Shown: piece by piece, positions 32,384 to 44,432 of the stretch
Position numbering within the stretch: the first letter of the stretch is position 1
Layout of the letters: each line of letters begins with the position of its first letter
Assembly: GCA_963971535.1 (NCBI GenBank)
Contig: OZ020585.1
Span: 154,243,371 to 154,307,370, forward strand
DNA length: 64,000 nt
Origin: Notolepis coatsorum
Taxonomy: Eukaryota > Chordata > Actinopteri > Aulopiformes > Paralepididae
Reading direction: 5' to 3'
Position numbers and translations under genes: made by a program
Notes under the pieces: model-generated
Databases searched by the model: none
What the model was told of the DNA's origin: nothing
What the model saw: only the letters and a program-made list of their open reading frames with translations

Positions 32384-33722
32384 TGTAACTGAGGGGTACA
32401 ATTCCCTGACTGTATTGATAAGTATGGTATCATTAAACCATAAACCATTAAACCGCTTTATGTACTTTAATTACTGGCCATACAGTACATGATATATAAA
32501 TATGATGAACACTTCACACAATGAATCGGTTCCACACAAAGTGGTAATTAAGTATTTATTGCAGCAAAAGGTACATAATATACTTCTCTATTTTACTTTG
32601 GATGCGCTTATAAGGCAAAGGAATGTGCGTAGGCAAATCAATAATGAATGTCCATTCTCTGGTTACGCAGGAGGTAATTATACAACCTGAATCTTAGGGA
32701 ATTATATCTATGGTACACTAGTAATATATAGCGGGAGATACTGGAAGGGTCCCCCCGGTTGTAAGCCAGCAGGGGTAGAGGATCTGTCGGTAGTAGAGAG
32801 TCTGGTCAACGATGACTAAGGAGACTCCAAGTACAGGAGACGGTGCAATAGTCTCTTGATCCACAGACGAATACAGCTGTTCTCCGTAGACTGTAGCTCC
32901 ACAGTGAAGAAAGCTAGCCGGCCTCAGGCTCTCTGAGGCGCAGACTCGACGTGGCTCCTCACAGGGTAAATCCCACACGTGTAGGCGTCGGCGATTCTCC
33001 GCTCCATAAATCACAGGACCAAAACAAATATAATCCAGCCGCAAAGGGCTATGTAGTCGTCGGGTAGATTAATCCAGTGTACATGTCCACACGGTTCTCG
33101 TCTAGGTCTCCTCGGGTGAAAGCGCCATGAAAGCAGCCCAGCCTGGATAAGCACTCTAGCTGATACGAGGAAGCGTTGGTGATGCTGGTCACTGTAGAAC
33201 TTTAGCCGCACGATACACTATACACAAATAGACTATTACTGACTTAATAGAAATATGTCGCACTCGACGGTATAGCGCCAAACTCTGACAATTCAGTTAT
33301 TAATTCGCACGCGGTCTCAATGCTCTTATTTGGGGCCAAACAGGCCATACTTCACCGCACGGAGTATCGTGGGTGAGGCTTCAACTTATTGGGTAACTCT
33401 ACTTCTGTATTCACCTGCGCCATATTTATATGCACGGCGAACAATCTAGTGCCAACCTCATTTCTGTCTCGTATCCCTGGGCAAGGCCGGGCATGTACAG
33501 ACATGACGGTGGCCTTGAACCTGACTCTGGAGGCATGGCCCTGGCGCCTGTGGACCGCTGTCCAATAGGAGAATGAAATATTATGGTCTGTACTAGGCTA
33601 AAGGGATATTCCGTGTATATGTACAAGGAATATACAAGGGATATCAAACGATATACAAATACTATGCAATATATATCAATCAATAAATATATATATTCGG
33701 TTTAATCTGATCCTTTGTAACA
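32384..33722 (-). repeat. BEL/Pao 5' LTR (1,339 bp)
   Basis: Same termini as 24,695-26,029. It is followed by the duplicated target ATATG at 33,723-33,727. It should contain the promoter for minus-strand transcription; I did not identify a clear TATA box. Confidence 0.95.
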
Positions 33723-33727
33723 ATATG

Positions 33728-34335
33728 TATATATTCTCTCCCCACCATATGTATATTTCTCTCCCACCCCCTCCTAATGTACAGTCTTCTCCCCACCGTA
33801 TATGTATATATTCTCTCCCACCCCCTCCCAATAGTTACATAAGCATTGTTGTAACTAGTGTTAACAAATACTTTATTATAGTTCAATTGTGTTAAACTTG
33901 GGACACAGCCATGGCTCTATATTTTATTTCGTTTTGTATGTGAGGTATTTTAGCTTGCAGTTGTTGTGTTGCATTGTGGGTCTTCAGCACAAAGTAATCC
34001 CTTGCTGAGGGTAAGATGGTTTTCTGTCTGCTCAGACTCAGAATACTTAATTAACATGATCTGTGCTTCATAAAAAAACAGATATTATTTATCTGGTTTT
34101 GGTTATTTTGCACAGTAAATACTTATTCAGGCCTACCTGCAATTCAGAATTTAATCCAGCAGGGCGGCAGTGATGTTCATTCTGCCTTTTGTTATATATA
34201 AAAAATGGGGCTTTGAAAGACTGACATATTTGAACTTCTAGCTCCTGCTACTCTAAACATATATATATATAATATACACAGTCTTGATAAATTGCATACA
34301 AGGTTTTTTGAATATTTTGATCGTCTTCTTTTTAG
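33728..34335. other. Continuation of inverted array, then AT-rich spacer
   Basis: 33,728-33,835 is the reverse-orientation continuation of the array at 24,190-24,694. The rest is AT-rich with no gene seen; 'ttgcattgtggg' near 33,970 also occurs at 19,025. Confidence 0.5.
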
Positions 34336-34924
34336 AATTCGCTGGCAATCATCGCCGCTATCAAGGTGAATTAACTAACACATTCTCAAATCATGTTTTG
34401 TTTTTACCACCAGACATGCGCTAGGTATATGGAGCTAGGTACACTTGCTACTGTAGGTTATATGGTGCTCATTGATAACTACTTTTATGGTGCTTATTTT
34501 TTCCTTATTTTGTTAATTATGTTGCTCTTTCTCTAGGAATGCCAATGTATAACTCCAGCCCCTATTACCACACTGCCATTGATTCAGCTCAGTAAGTATT
34601 ATCTTTCAATTCAATATTGTCTGTCTCTCTCACCCCACTTCAAACTTCACACCTTTATCTGTGTTTTCATCTCTGTCTTTCTGTCTCTCTCACCTCGACC
34701 CCCTCCACTTCACACAACACCTACATTGCCAAAGCCTTTGTCATTTGATGACACAGCAGTGCTATGTCTGTCTCTCCCTCTATCTCCGTCTCCCTCTCTC
34801 ACTGGCATAACATTTTTATTGTCGTATTCAATATTTCAGAGATTCTTCGCCAGAGGAACTTGAAGCCATTCCTGAATTACCACCAGAGACCAGCAGTTGC
34901 ACGCAGGCAGAGACTGCCTGTAGC
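34336..34924 (+). CDS. Three small exon-like blocks that join in one open frame (unknown gene)
   Basis: Blocks at about 34,336-34,363 (acceptor TTTTTAG, donor AAG|GTGAAT), 34,538-34,590 (acceptor TCTCTAG, donor CA|GTAAGT) and 34,841-34,925 (acceptor ATTTCAG, donor GC|GTGAGT). Joined, one frame stays open through all three: FAGNHRRYQG, MPMYNSSPYYHTAIDSAQ, ILRQRNLKPFLNYHQRP. I do not recognise the protein. A related third block (CAGAGATTCTTCGCCAG...) recurs at 35,358-35,436 with donor GTGAGTTG but reaches a stop. These may be exons of a host or transposon-derived gene whose remainder is not visible, or chance. Splicing is inferred from consensus only. Confidence 0.3.
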
Positions 34925-35463
34925 GTGAGTTGAATTTTATACACAAGTTCACTGGTGTTTATTCTTATATAAAACGTCTCTAAAGACGTATGTTTACCTT
35001 TGCATTGATTGGCGGATTTTTGACTGAAGACATTGGATCTTTCCTGCTCTCCCATCCAAGTCCCAGGTTGTAATGACGTAATCATGACACTTAGTTGATT
35101 TTGAGTAGACAATTACTCGTTGCATCTGGGCTCATAGTCATAGCCATATAGGAATGACCGCTACACCGTCGCGCCAATAGCGGCCGAGGGAGGGAGAGTT
35201 AAGCTATTTCTTTGTCATTCAGACAGATTCTCCTATCTGCACCTATCTGACACGTATAGCCACTGATGGTGGAGAAGTGCTGTCCAATTAGCCATTTTGG
35301 GGAAATTCAGGCATAAAATAATATTCTGTTGTGTGTCACTGTCAAACAATCCAATATTTCAGAGATTCTTCGCCAGTTGCGGGAAGTATGTCACCACCTG
35401 AAGACGCAGACCACCACCTGAAGCCCATGTAGAATTGTGAGTTGAATTTTATACATGATAGAT

Positions 35464-35781
35464 CAGTGGTTCTCAAACTTTTTACACCAAGTACCACCTG
35501 AGAATGTAGCTGGCTCTCCAAGTACCACCATATGACCGGTGTTAAAATACAGTCTATTCAGCTATGCACAGTTCACGCAGGAGGCAAATGTATTCCTAAT
35601 ACCATTATTTATTGTTAACTTTTGTCAGACACAGCCACAATGTACAAAGGGATAGCACTAGAACTAGCAAACGCTTCCACACAACTCATACAATGCAAGG
35701 GGCATTGAGAACATAATAACTAACATTCTCACATAGCAAGTGAGAAAATTAAGAACAACTGTATTTCAGCAAATGTACTTA

Positions 35782-35841
<60 letters not shown>

Positions 35842-35860
35842 GCAAGCAATTGTCCATCAT

Positions 35861-35894
<34 letters not shown>

Positions 35895-35911
35895 GCACGC
35901 ACACGCACACA

Positions 35912-35962
<51 letters not shown>

Positions 35963-36110
35963 TATTTTGTTACAAAAACTTAATTTCCTGCATTCTGGTG
36001 CAGGACTTTTTGAAATTTTACCCTTTAAATGCCAGTTTGTGTGATGGCATCACAAATTATTGTTAAAATAAACACACAAAGTAAAATATGTTCAATAGGA
36101 TAGGAGCCCC
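35464..36110 (+). mobile_element. Non-autonomous hAT-like element with microsatellite expansion
   Basis: The left end CAGTGGTTCTCAAACTTTTT is a typical hAT terminus. The body matches 22,855-23,200. It is enlarged by unrelated DNA and by CT and CA microsatellites at about 35,787-35,960. The body part is repeated inverted at 61,800-62,090 as part of the large inverted repeat. Confidence 0.6.
35787..35960 (+). repeat. (CT)n and (CA)n microsatellites
   Basis: TCTCTC runs at 35,787-35,836 and 35,861-35,880, and CACACA at 35,879-35,960 with CG interruptions. The inverted counterpart at 61,928-62,040 is much shorter, so length changed after the duplication. Confidence 0.97.
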
Positions 36111-36539
36111 GCATTTAGTGATCTAGGAGGCAAGTATTTTGTAATAAGATCAGATAGATAGAGCAATCACAAAATAAAGAAATGAGGCTCATCGTGCTCG
36201 CAAGCCACTGTCTAAAGTCTAATTGTGTTCTCAGAGGGATGACACTGGTGATCTACACCTCTACCAGAGGCCAGCAGCCAGAGGGGGACCCTGCTGACCA
36301 CAAGGCCATCTGAATCATCCTATGCTGAATTGACATTGATGGTATCTCCCTTAAGCTGATGTGAGTATAACTTCCATGTACAAACACAAACACACCCACT
36401 CTATCTATATCTCTCTTCTAGGACATGTCATCATCATCAAACCTTTATTTAATTCTTGGGAGAACAGTAGGGTTGTAAAAAAAAGTGTAAACATCTTCAA
36501 ATCATTATTAACACATCCACGCTGTAAAGGGTTATTGCC

Positions 36540-37293
36540 CGCCATGCTTTGACCGCCAGATCTCGCGAGTAGGGTCGAGCTGCAGACTCGGAGCCTCGGT
36601 CCAGATTGGAACTTCCGCCCTGCCACAGGACTATTACTCCTGTGACAGGGCAATGCGCTGATTGGCGGAAAGTACGGAAGTATCTCGAAGTACGTCTGAC
36701 GTATCTCGAATTACGTCTGACGTTTCTCTACGTTAGCGAACATTAAACGTTGTATTCATAAAATAATATAAATTCAGCAGCATGGGGAGGGCCGGGGGGA
36801 GGGGAGGTACAGGTAGTAGAAGACAGAGGTACAGGTCACATAATTATAGTACAGTGGAGAAGTAAAAATAGAATAAAAAGGCAGTGGAAACAATATACAA
36901 TATTATTAACTCTAATAATAACACACCTCACGGGCTCATTATAATACGAGAGCCGTGGGTCTGCATTGTATAGAGCGGATCCCCCGGCCGTATTCAAGCG
37001 CTGGAGCGCTTTGCGATGGATCAAACTGTATTAATATAGTAGTAATAATAGTAGTTGGCTAGTTGCGCGCTTCTGGCCACCTCCCGCAGTGCGCGCATAC
37101 ACACATACTGTCTGTAGCCTATACAGTACGTGCAAAATTAGTTGTCAAGAGCCAATCGCACAGGTTGCCTCATCTCATCTGGCTCTGCAAATAGATCTAG
37201 AGTCTGAATATCATATATAGCCTGCTGATGATCTCTCTCAAATCCATTCTGAGAACGGAATGCAGTGCCCGTGACGAGGGTCTTGATTGATTG

Positions 37294-37338
<45 letters not shown>

Positions 37339-38253
37339 AAATTGTATTAACAGATCATGCTGGACCTACAAAAGGCCTTTGACACTGTCAATCACTCCAT
37401 TCTTGATTGAACATTTTATTAACAGATTGCAGAATGGGTACAGTACAGTACAGCTCAATACACACAATTGTTAAGGGGATGCAGACCAGAGAAAGACTTT
37501 GGTCTTGTTTACATCAGGGTCCCCCATTTTCAATTCATCATAACATATGACATACACGACATACAGATAGACAGTACTGCTACATCTATACATTTATGAC
37601 ATACCAGATTTGCAAATACAGTATTGTTTGTGATACAAAAAGAGTCCAGAAAAGAGAGTATATACATTTGACGTAGAAACTGTACATTGGAGGAGGTTGG
37701 GTAGGTGGGGGGGGGGGGTGACTGTACATTGGAGGTGGGGGGGGGGGGGGGGGGGTCGGGTAGGAGGGGTGGGTGGGTGGGGGACACTGTACAACTGTAC
37801 AAGCAAAACTGTACATTGGAATATTGACAACCATACTTGGTCATTTACTGTACATTGGAGGGGGTTGGGTTACAACACAGGAGCAGAGTATAAACAACAG
37901 TACAGTACTGTTTCTCATTCCTGTTCTGTTGTTTATACTCTGCTCCTGTGTTGTAACCCAACCCCCTCCAATGTACAGTAAATGACCAAGTATGGTTTTG
38001 TCAATATTCCAATGTACAGTTCTGCTTGTACAGTGTCCCCCACCCCCCCCCCCCCCCCCCCCACCCCTCCTACCCGACCCCCCCCCAAGGCGAAAGTCTC
38101 TCTGGTCTGCATCCCCTTAACAATTGTGTGTATTGAGCTGTACTGTACTGTACCCATTCTGCAATCTGTTAATAAAATGTTCAATCAAGAATGGAGTTAT
38201 TGACAGTGTCAAAGGCCTTTTGTAGGTCCAGCATGAGATCTGTTAATACAATT

Positions 38254-38290
<37 letters not shown>

Positions 38291-38985
38291 GACCCGCGTC
38301 GCAGGCACTGCATTCCGTTCTCAGAATGGATTTGAGAGAGATCATCAGCAGGCTATATATGATATTCAGACTCTAGATCTATTTGCAGAGCCAGATGAGA
38401 TGAGGCAACCTGTGCGATTGGCTCTTGACAACTAATTTTGCACGTACTGTATAGGCTACAGACAGTATGTGTGTATGCGCGCACTGCGGGAGGTGGCCAG
38501 AAGCGCGCAACTAGCCAACTACTATTATTACTACTATATTAATACAGTTTTATCCATGGCAAAGCGCTCCAGCGCTTGAATACGGCCGGGGGATCCGCTC
38601 TATACAATGCAGACCCACGGCTCTCGTATTATAATGAGCCCGCGAGGCGTGTTATTATTAGAGTTAATAATATTGTATATTGTTTCCACTGCCTTTTTAT
38701 TCTATTTTTACTTCTCCACTGTACTATAACTATGTCTTCTACTACCTGTACCTCCCCTCCCCCCGGCCCTCCCCATGCTGCTGAATTTATATTATTTTAT
38801 GAATACAACGTTTAATGTTCGCTAACGTAGAGAAACGTCAGACGTAATTCGAGATACGTCAGACGTACTTCGAGATACTTCCGTACTTTCCGCCAATCAG
38901 CGCATTGCCCTGTCACAGGAGTAATAGTCCTGTGGCAGGGCGGAAGTTCCAATCTGGACCGAGGCTCCGAGTCTGCAGCTGGACC
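36540..38985. repeat. Internal ~2.4-kb palindrome of the left arm
   Basis: 36,540-37,890 and 37,925-38,985 are inverted copies of each other. Both contain GCCAATCAGCGCATTG / CAATGCGCTGATTGGC, the 'gggaggtggccagaag' block, AATC repeats, an inverted or direct LINE-A 3' end and the 'ccaaccccctccaatg' block. The spacer is about 25 bp at 37,900. Confidence 0.88.
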
Positions 38986-39470
38986 CTATTGGATCTCGCT
39001 GTACAGCGTTATTGAGATCAATATTGAATTTTTTCGCCATGGCATTCAAAATTCATATATACACCCATGGCCGCCTAGTTATAGTTGAAAGTGGGGGTGC
39101 AAGATTCTTTTTTATTCTTTTTTTTTTATTTTATTTTTTTTACATTTAATGAACACCTGTATGTGCAATTTCCTGCAATATAGAGCCTTCAATCTTGACC
39201 AAAATAAAGCTGCTCTTTTCACTATAAAACTCAGTTTATATTGCAGTATGATAGCTATAATAATAATAACTTCACTGCGAGGGCTCTTTTAGCTAACGCT
39301 AGCTAGGCACGTATGATAGCCAATTACTATTATAATAATAATAATAATAACTTTCCCATCCTCCCAAAGCCCCTCCGGCCCCGTTCACATCCGCAGCGGC
39401 AGTACCAACAACAACAACAATTAATTGACGCTATCAATAGCCCCAGTGAGCGCGGCGGCTGGCTGAATGA
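38985..39470. other. Fragment related to the TTAA-type MITEs, then simple AT-rich DNA
   Basis: 38,995-39,080 (GCGTTATTGAGATCAATATT, CACCCATGG) resembles 49,780-49,845. The rest has T-runs and (AAT)n repeats with no gene seen. Confidence 0.5.
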
Positions 39471-39590
39471 ATGAATGAAAACTTTATTTAACAGATTGCA
39501 GAATGGGTACAATACAGTACGGCTCAATACACACAATTGTTAAGGTGATGCAGACCAGAGAAAGACGTTTGTCTTGTTTACATCAGGGTC
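39470..39590 (-). mobile_element. LINE-A 3' end with (ATTC)n tail
   Basis: Plus-strand 'tgaatgaatgaatgaaaac' is followed by the inverted 3' UTR ('aacagattgcagaatggg' to 'ttgtttacatcagggtcc'). It stops abruptly at 39,590. Confidence 0.85.
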
Positions 39591-39889
39591 CATACTAGCC
39601 CCTTTCGTGACTGTGCTGCACCGAGTGAATCCACAGTCACTTGCTCCTCAATGGGAAACCAACCTAGATTTACCCTGAAGGATTGGTTCTGGCCGAACCG
39701 TTTGTTATACAAGTATCACAGAGACATTACAAATGTGCTCACAGTTGCACGAGGGTTTCGGACAGAGATACGGGATGGTGCGCAGGCGCTGTGATCACCC
39801 AACGGCGGAAATAATGCCGCTTTGAGCAGTTTATAAAAAAATATTAAAAATATTTATTAGCAACGCCGAGCTTTCAAACCATCCCGTAT

Positions 39890-40440
39890 CTCTGTCCGAA
39901 CATATACAGAAATAAATACAGTAAAAACATACATGACATCATGACATGTATGGCATAGGGACATACATGACATACAGGTATATACTGTAGTACTGTTACA
40001 TTTGTGACATATACGATATGCAAATAATATACAGTACTGTTACCCAGAGATCCTAACAGAAAATATTATATATATATGATGGGGATGAGACTGTACATTA
40101 GGAGGAGGGGGGGGGGGGTGGACATTTACGGTGGCCAGTTTCGAATTGCAGTCTCCCGTAGGTGCTCTTTAAGAGCGGTTTTGAATGTGGGCAGGGGTAA
40201 AGTGGGTTTTAGGAGTGAGGTTAAGCAGTAGTCTGACCAGTTTGTTTTGTGATGTTTGTAATCTTGTTTTTAGTGCCTTTGAGGTGCTTTGGTACCATGA
40301 GGTGCAGGCATAGTCGTAGTACCCTTGAATGAGTACTGAGAGTACCCATGATTTTTGCCATTTTGTTATCGTGAAATTGGTATTAAATTTAATTCTGATT
40401 GGCATTAAAAAGTCTTAAAGCCTTAAATCTGACTGGGCTA
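39890..40440 (-). mobile_element. LINE-A fragment with internally deleted RT C-terminus
   Basis: On the minus strand, codons read WVLSVLIQGYYDYACTSWY, LQTSQNKLVRLLLNLTPK and THFTPAH. After a join at a shared CTGCCCAC the frame changes to TFKTALKEHLRETAIRNW, the C-terminal tail also seen at 18.5 kb. The missing middle part, present at 18.2-18.5 kb, suggests a microhomology deletion. The 3' UTR block (single copy of the arm found as a palindrome at 21.8 kb) follows at 39,890-40,090. Confidence 0.75.
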
Positions 40441-40479
40441 AACCCTGGTTATTTTCAGCCCAATTTATTAATTTCACTG

Positions 40480-40820
40480 CAAACCATCTGATCAATATAT
40501 CACCCATACTACATAAAGCATTTACTGACGATCACGTAATTATAAACGCCGCCCCCCCCCCCCTTTCCTCCGTGCATGATGACGCATAACGTATACGATC
40601 ATATACAGTTGAATTTTTTAATATAGCATGTCTAGGGAATAAACGGCAATCGATGCATTTAGGTCTATAACTCACGTTCTAGGAATTACTACAGAAAATG
40701 ATAAAACATACTTATATTCTAGAAGGTATTTTTGTATTTTTGTATGAATGAAAAAGTATAACGTTCCTACATCCTGAACAATAGATAATCGATGTTGAAT
40801 GCAGGCATTAAAGTGTTCCG
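40480..40820 (+). repeat. Fragment of the TTAA-type MITE (matches 50,195-50,540)
   Basis: Shares 'tgatcaatatatcaccc', a poly-C run, 'gcatttaggtctata' and 'aacgttcctacatcctga' in the same order with 50,195-50,540. Ends are missing. Confidence 0.8.
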
Positions 40821-42014
40821 TCTCAAGACGGATTTCCGTCAATTTGATTGGGGAGATCCGTCAATTTGATTCGCAGTCTAACGGAATTGACTACCTGGTA
40901 TAATATGATTTGTAGATGCATACAGATTGAAACAAAATTGAGCCAATCAGAGGCGCCAAATATCATGAAAAGGGAATTTTTTCTACCGAGGCGGCGCCAA
41001 GCAGTCATCACTCAGGGACTCGAGTGGTTGCAGCTGGAGGCTATTGGGCGAGTGACATTTGCGAGGTCTGTCCGCCACATGGCAGGGTAACAAAATAGTT
41101 GTGTCCCCTGCTGTGGTTGTGAGTATAGTATACGTTTATTAGCTTAACTCCGTAGCAACATCACACAGGTGTATCTGTAGACAGTCTCCTCCCCACCGTA
41201 TATATCTTTTTTCCTACCACCCACCCCCTCCTAATGTACAGTCCCGGACTTTCCAGTGAATCATAGTGTCCTTTTTTTTCATTTTCCCAGATGCACCATG
41301 CACCAAGGATCCAGCTGATTACTGCCAATCTGGAGGATTGTTCCTTATCTGCTCTTCACTTGTGCCACTGATTCATTGACCTTTTGTGGTGTGGTATGTT
41401 TTGATTTTTACTTAGTAATACACTGTATAGTTGGGATTCTGAATTAAACAGTATAATGTTCACATATATTATGGAGCCCCCAGGGGTCGGGAGAATATTG
41501 TGGAAAACAATATAAAACTGAAATGGTAAAGCTAAAAAACTGTAGACCTGACCACAACCCCCTCGGTTCAACAGCACAATATGTTGCTTTCTCCGCTTTT
41601 AAAAGTTGAAATCATCTGATGACATTGAAGGGATAGTTCAGAATTGTGGACATAAAGTTTAATTTACTACTTGGCCATTATGTTATGTTCAATGGACTGC
41701 ACTTATATAGCAATAGCGCTTTTATCCAAAGCGCGTATGGCCTCTCATTCACCTATTCACACACATTCACACACCAATGGTGGCAGCTGCCATGCATATT
41801 GATCCATAAATAGTGTTTAGATTGTACTTCTATAGGTTTTTAACTTTACATACTGTATTTAAACATTATATTTGAACAAACACTGCAAGCTAAAGTTTTA
41901 AATCATTTGAATCTGTTTTATACAGCACACTTGCTTCCAAAATAAAGCAGTTTTACAATCCTGATCGTTTGTTAACACTTGAAGCTTTTTGTTTCTAACA
42001 ATCTGTACAATAAA

Positions 42015-43640
42015 AGTGTTTCTCTGCTGAACTTTGAGTTCTGTCACTTAATTGAAGGAGTTTGATTGTAATAATTATGGGAAAACCTGTAAAATAACAG
42101 TGTTTCACTGCTGAACTTTAAGTTCTGTCACTTTATTGAAGGAGTTTGATTGTAATAATTGAGGAAAAACCTGTGAAATAACAGTGTTTCACTGCTGAAC
42201 TTTAAGTTCTGTCACTTAATTGAAGGAGTTTGATTGTAATAATTATGGGAAAACCTGTAAAATAACAGTGTTTCACTGCTGAACTTTAAGTTCTGTCACT
42301 TTATTGAAGGAGTTTGATTGTAATAATTGAGGAAAAACTGTGAAATAACAGTGTTTCACTGCTGAACTTTAAGTTCTGTCACTTTATTGAAGGAGTTTGA
42401 TCGTAATAATTTAGGAAAAATCTGTGAAATAACAGTCTTTCACTGCTGAACTTTGAGTTCTGTCACTTTATTGAAGGAGTTTGATTGTAATAATTATGGG
42501 AAAACCTGTAAAATAACAGTGTTTCACTGCTGAACTTTAAGTTCTGTCACTTAATTGAAGGAGTTTGATTGTAATAATTGAGGAAAAACCTGTGAAATAA
42601 CAGTGTTTCACTGCTGAACTTTAAGTTCTGTCACTTTATTGAAGGAGTTTGATCGTAATAATTTAGGAAAAACCTGTGAAATAATAGTCTTTCACTGCTG
42701 AACTTTGAGTTCTGTCACTTAATTGAAGGAGTTTGATTGTAATAATTATGGGAAAACCTGTAAAATAACAGTGTTTCACTGCTGAACTTTAAGTTCTGTC
42801 ACTTTATTGAAGGAGTTTGATCGTAATAATTGAGGAAAAACCTGTGAAATAACAGTGTTTCACTGCTGAACTTTGAGTTCTGTCACTTAATTGAAGGAGT
42901 TTGATTGTAATAATTATGGGAAAACATGTAAAATAACAGTGTTTCACTGCTGAACTTTGAGTTCTGTCACTTAATTGAAGGAGTTTGATTGTAATAATTA
43001 TGGGAAAACATGTAGAATAACAGTGTTTCACTGCTGAACTTTGAGTTCTGTCACTTAATTGAAGGAGTTTGATTGTAATAATTATGGGAAAACATGTAAA
43101 ATAACAGTGTTTCACTGCTGAACTTTGAGTTCTGTCACTTAATTGAAGGAGTTTGATTGTAATAATTCTGGGAAAACATGTAAAATAACAGTGTTTCACT
43201 GCTGAACTTTGAGTTCTGTCACTTAATTGAAGGAGTTTGATTGTAATAATTCTGGGAAAACATGTAAAATAACAGTGTTTCACTGCTGAACTTTAAGTTC
43301 TGTCACTTTATTGAAGGAGTTTGATCATAATAATTTAGGAAAAACCTGTGAAATAACAGTGTTTCACTGCTGAACTTTAAGTTCTGTCACTTTATTGAAG
43401 GAGTTTGATCGTAATAATTTAGGAAAGACCTGTGAAATAACAGTGTTTCACTGCTGAACTTTGAGTTATGTCACTTAATTGAAGGAGTTTCATCGTAAAT
43501 GTAGGGAAAACTTGTGAAATAACAGTGTTTCACTGCTGAACTTTAAGTTCTGTCACTTTATTGAAGGTGTTTGATCATAATAATGTAGGAAAAAACCTGT
43601 AAAATAACAGTGTTTCACTGCCGAACCTAACCTGTCAATT
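42015..43640 (-). repeat. 84-bp satellite array in the left arm (reverse orientation)
   Basis: Same satellite as at 5.4 kb, on the opposite strand, about 19-20 units. Because 84 is divisible by 3, one frame stays open for several units (about 160 codons at 42,804-43,283). I do not regard it as a gene. Confidence 0.95.
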
Positions 43641-43916
43641 AACAGTGATTCTCTGTTTTCGGGTTCTCAAATAATAAACAGAATTATCTGTAAATGTATT
43701 GCTTTTCCACTTTATTTTAATTAGGGTATTTCAATGTCAATTTTACACTAATTCTATGTCCCCAAACTGCCAGACTTTTACCGTTTTTCTACCGATTCTA
43801 CCCACACAGATCCACCAGTCTAATCGAATGGCCTGCAGTTACACATGGATAGACGATAGGGGGCGGTATTTTCCCATCTGAGCTCCTAGAGGGTCTGCTG
43901 TACCAACGGTAGACTC

Positions 43917-44432
43917 TGTGAGGATAGGGGTTCTTGCGGAGCCCAATAGCGAACACAGGAGGAGAGAGAATGGAGCGGTTTAGGGTGTTTTAATTGTTTT
44001 CCCCCAAGCAGACAAGAATCATATGCAGGAATGTTCAACAGACGGAGATGAATGTTCTTGGGGGGTAGCACAGGTGCACTCCTTGTGCAGTGCGGGAGGA
44101 TGGTCTTGAAGCAGATGCACTCCGTGTGCAGTGCGGGAGAGCGTAGACACCGGCTGTGTCAAGGGTGAGAGCACGAACTCCGTAGTCCAGCACCAGGGGT
44201 CCAGACGGGCACGCTGTAACGGAGTCCTTGGGCACAAGAGAGGGAGGTTAGAACAGGGAATAATAACCAGAGCGGGTTAGCAGGGCTTCAGGTCGAGACG
44301 TCGTACCTGGGAAGGCAGTTTAACACTGCAACACCGGATGACAGGATCTGCCAGTTGATATAGGACCCGATTGATCCCTTGCAGTTGCGCTGATTGATCC
44401 TCATCTGGCAGGCTCGAGCCCCAATCGTGACA
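43917..44432 (-). repeat. Gypsy 3' LTR (516 bp)
   Basis: Longer than the other LTR because of a duplicated 'gcactcc(g/t)tgtgcagtgcggga' block at about 44,070-44,135. Preceded internally by a purine-rich tract (GAGGGTGGGGGTCC on the minus strand). Confidence 0.95.

Larger units (their letters stand above)
24695..33722 (-). mobile_element. Near-intact BEL/Pao LTR retrotransposon (9,028 bp)
   Basis: It has two LTRs (24,695-26,029 and 32,384-33,722), each TGT...ACA, flanked by the 5-bp duplication ATATG. The primer binding site lies 2 nt inside the 5' LTR, a purine-rich tract precedes the 3' LTR, and one long gag-pol frame covers the interior. I count about two substitutions and two or three small indels between the LTRs, so the insertion is recent. 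Domain order is Gag, zinc knuckles, aspartic protease, reverse transcriptase, RNase H, integrase, DUF5641, as expected for BEL/Pao. The only coding lesions I find are two in-frame stops in the Gag part. The element replicates through an RNA intermediate in particles and integrates by its own integrase. Confidence 0.97.
35727..43790 (+). repeat. Left arm of large inverted repeat (partner 55,745-62,092)
   Basis: Segments 35,727-38,510 and 41,060-43,790 reappear in reverse order and orientation at 59,388-62,092 and 55,745-59,388. Stretches such as 41,356-41,577 match 58,870-59,091 without a difference I can find. 38,510-41,060 has no counterpart in the right arm, which is joined directly at 59,388. 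The satellite portion differs in length (1.6 kb here, 2.6 kb there). Confidence 0.9.

Noticed and set aside
35740-36066. ORF rich in SLSLSL and HTHTHT
   Set aside because: Translation of CT and CA microsatellites.
41690-41785. Conserved-looking 'ttcacctattcacacacattc' block
   Set aside because: A motif common in fish interspersed repeats; it recurs inverted at 58.7 kb only as part of the large inverted repeat, so it adds no separate feature.
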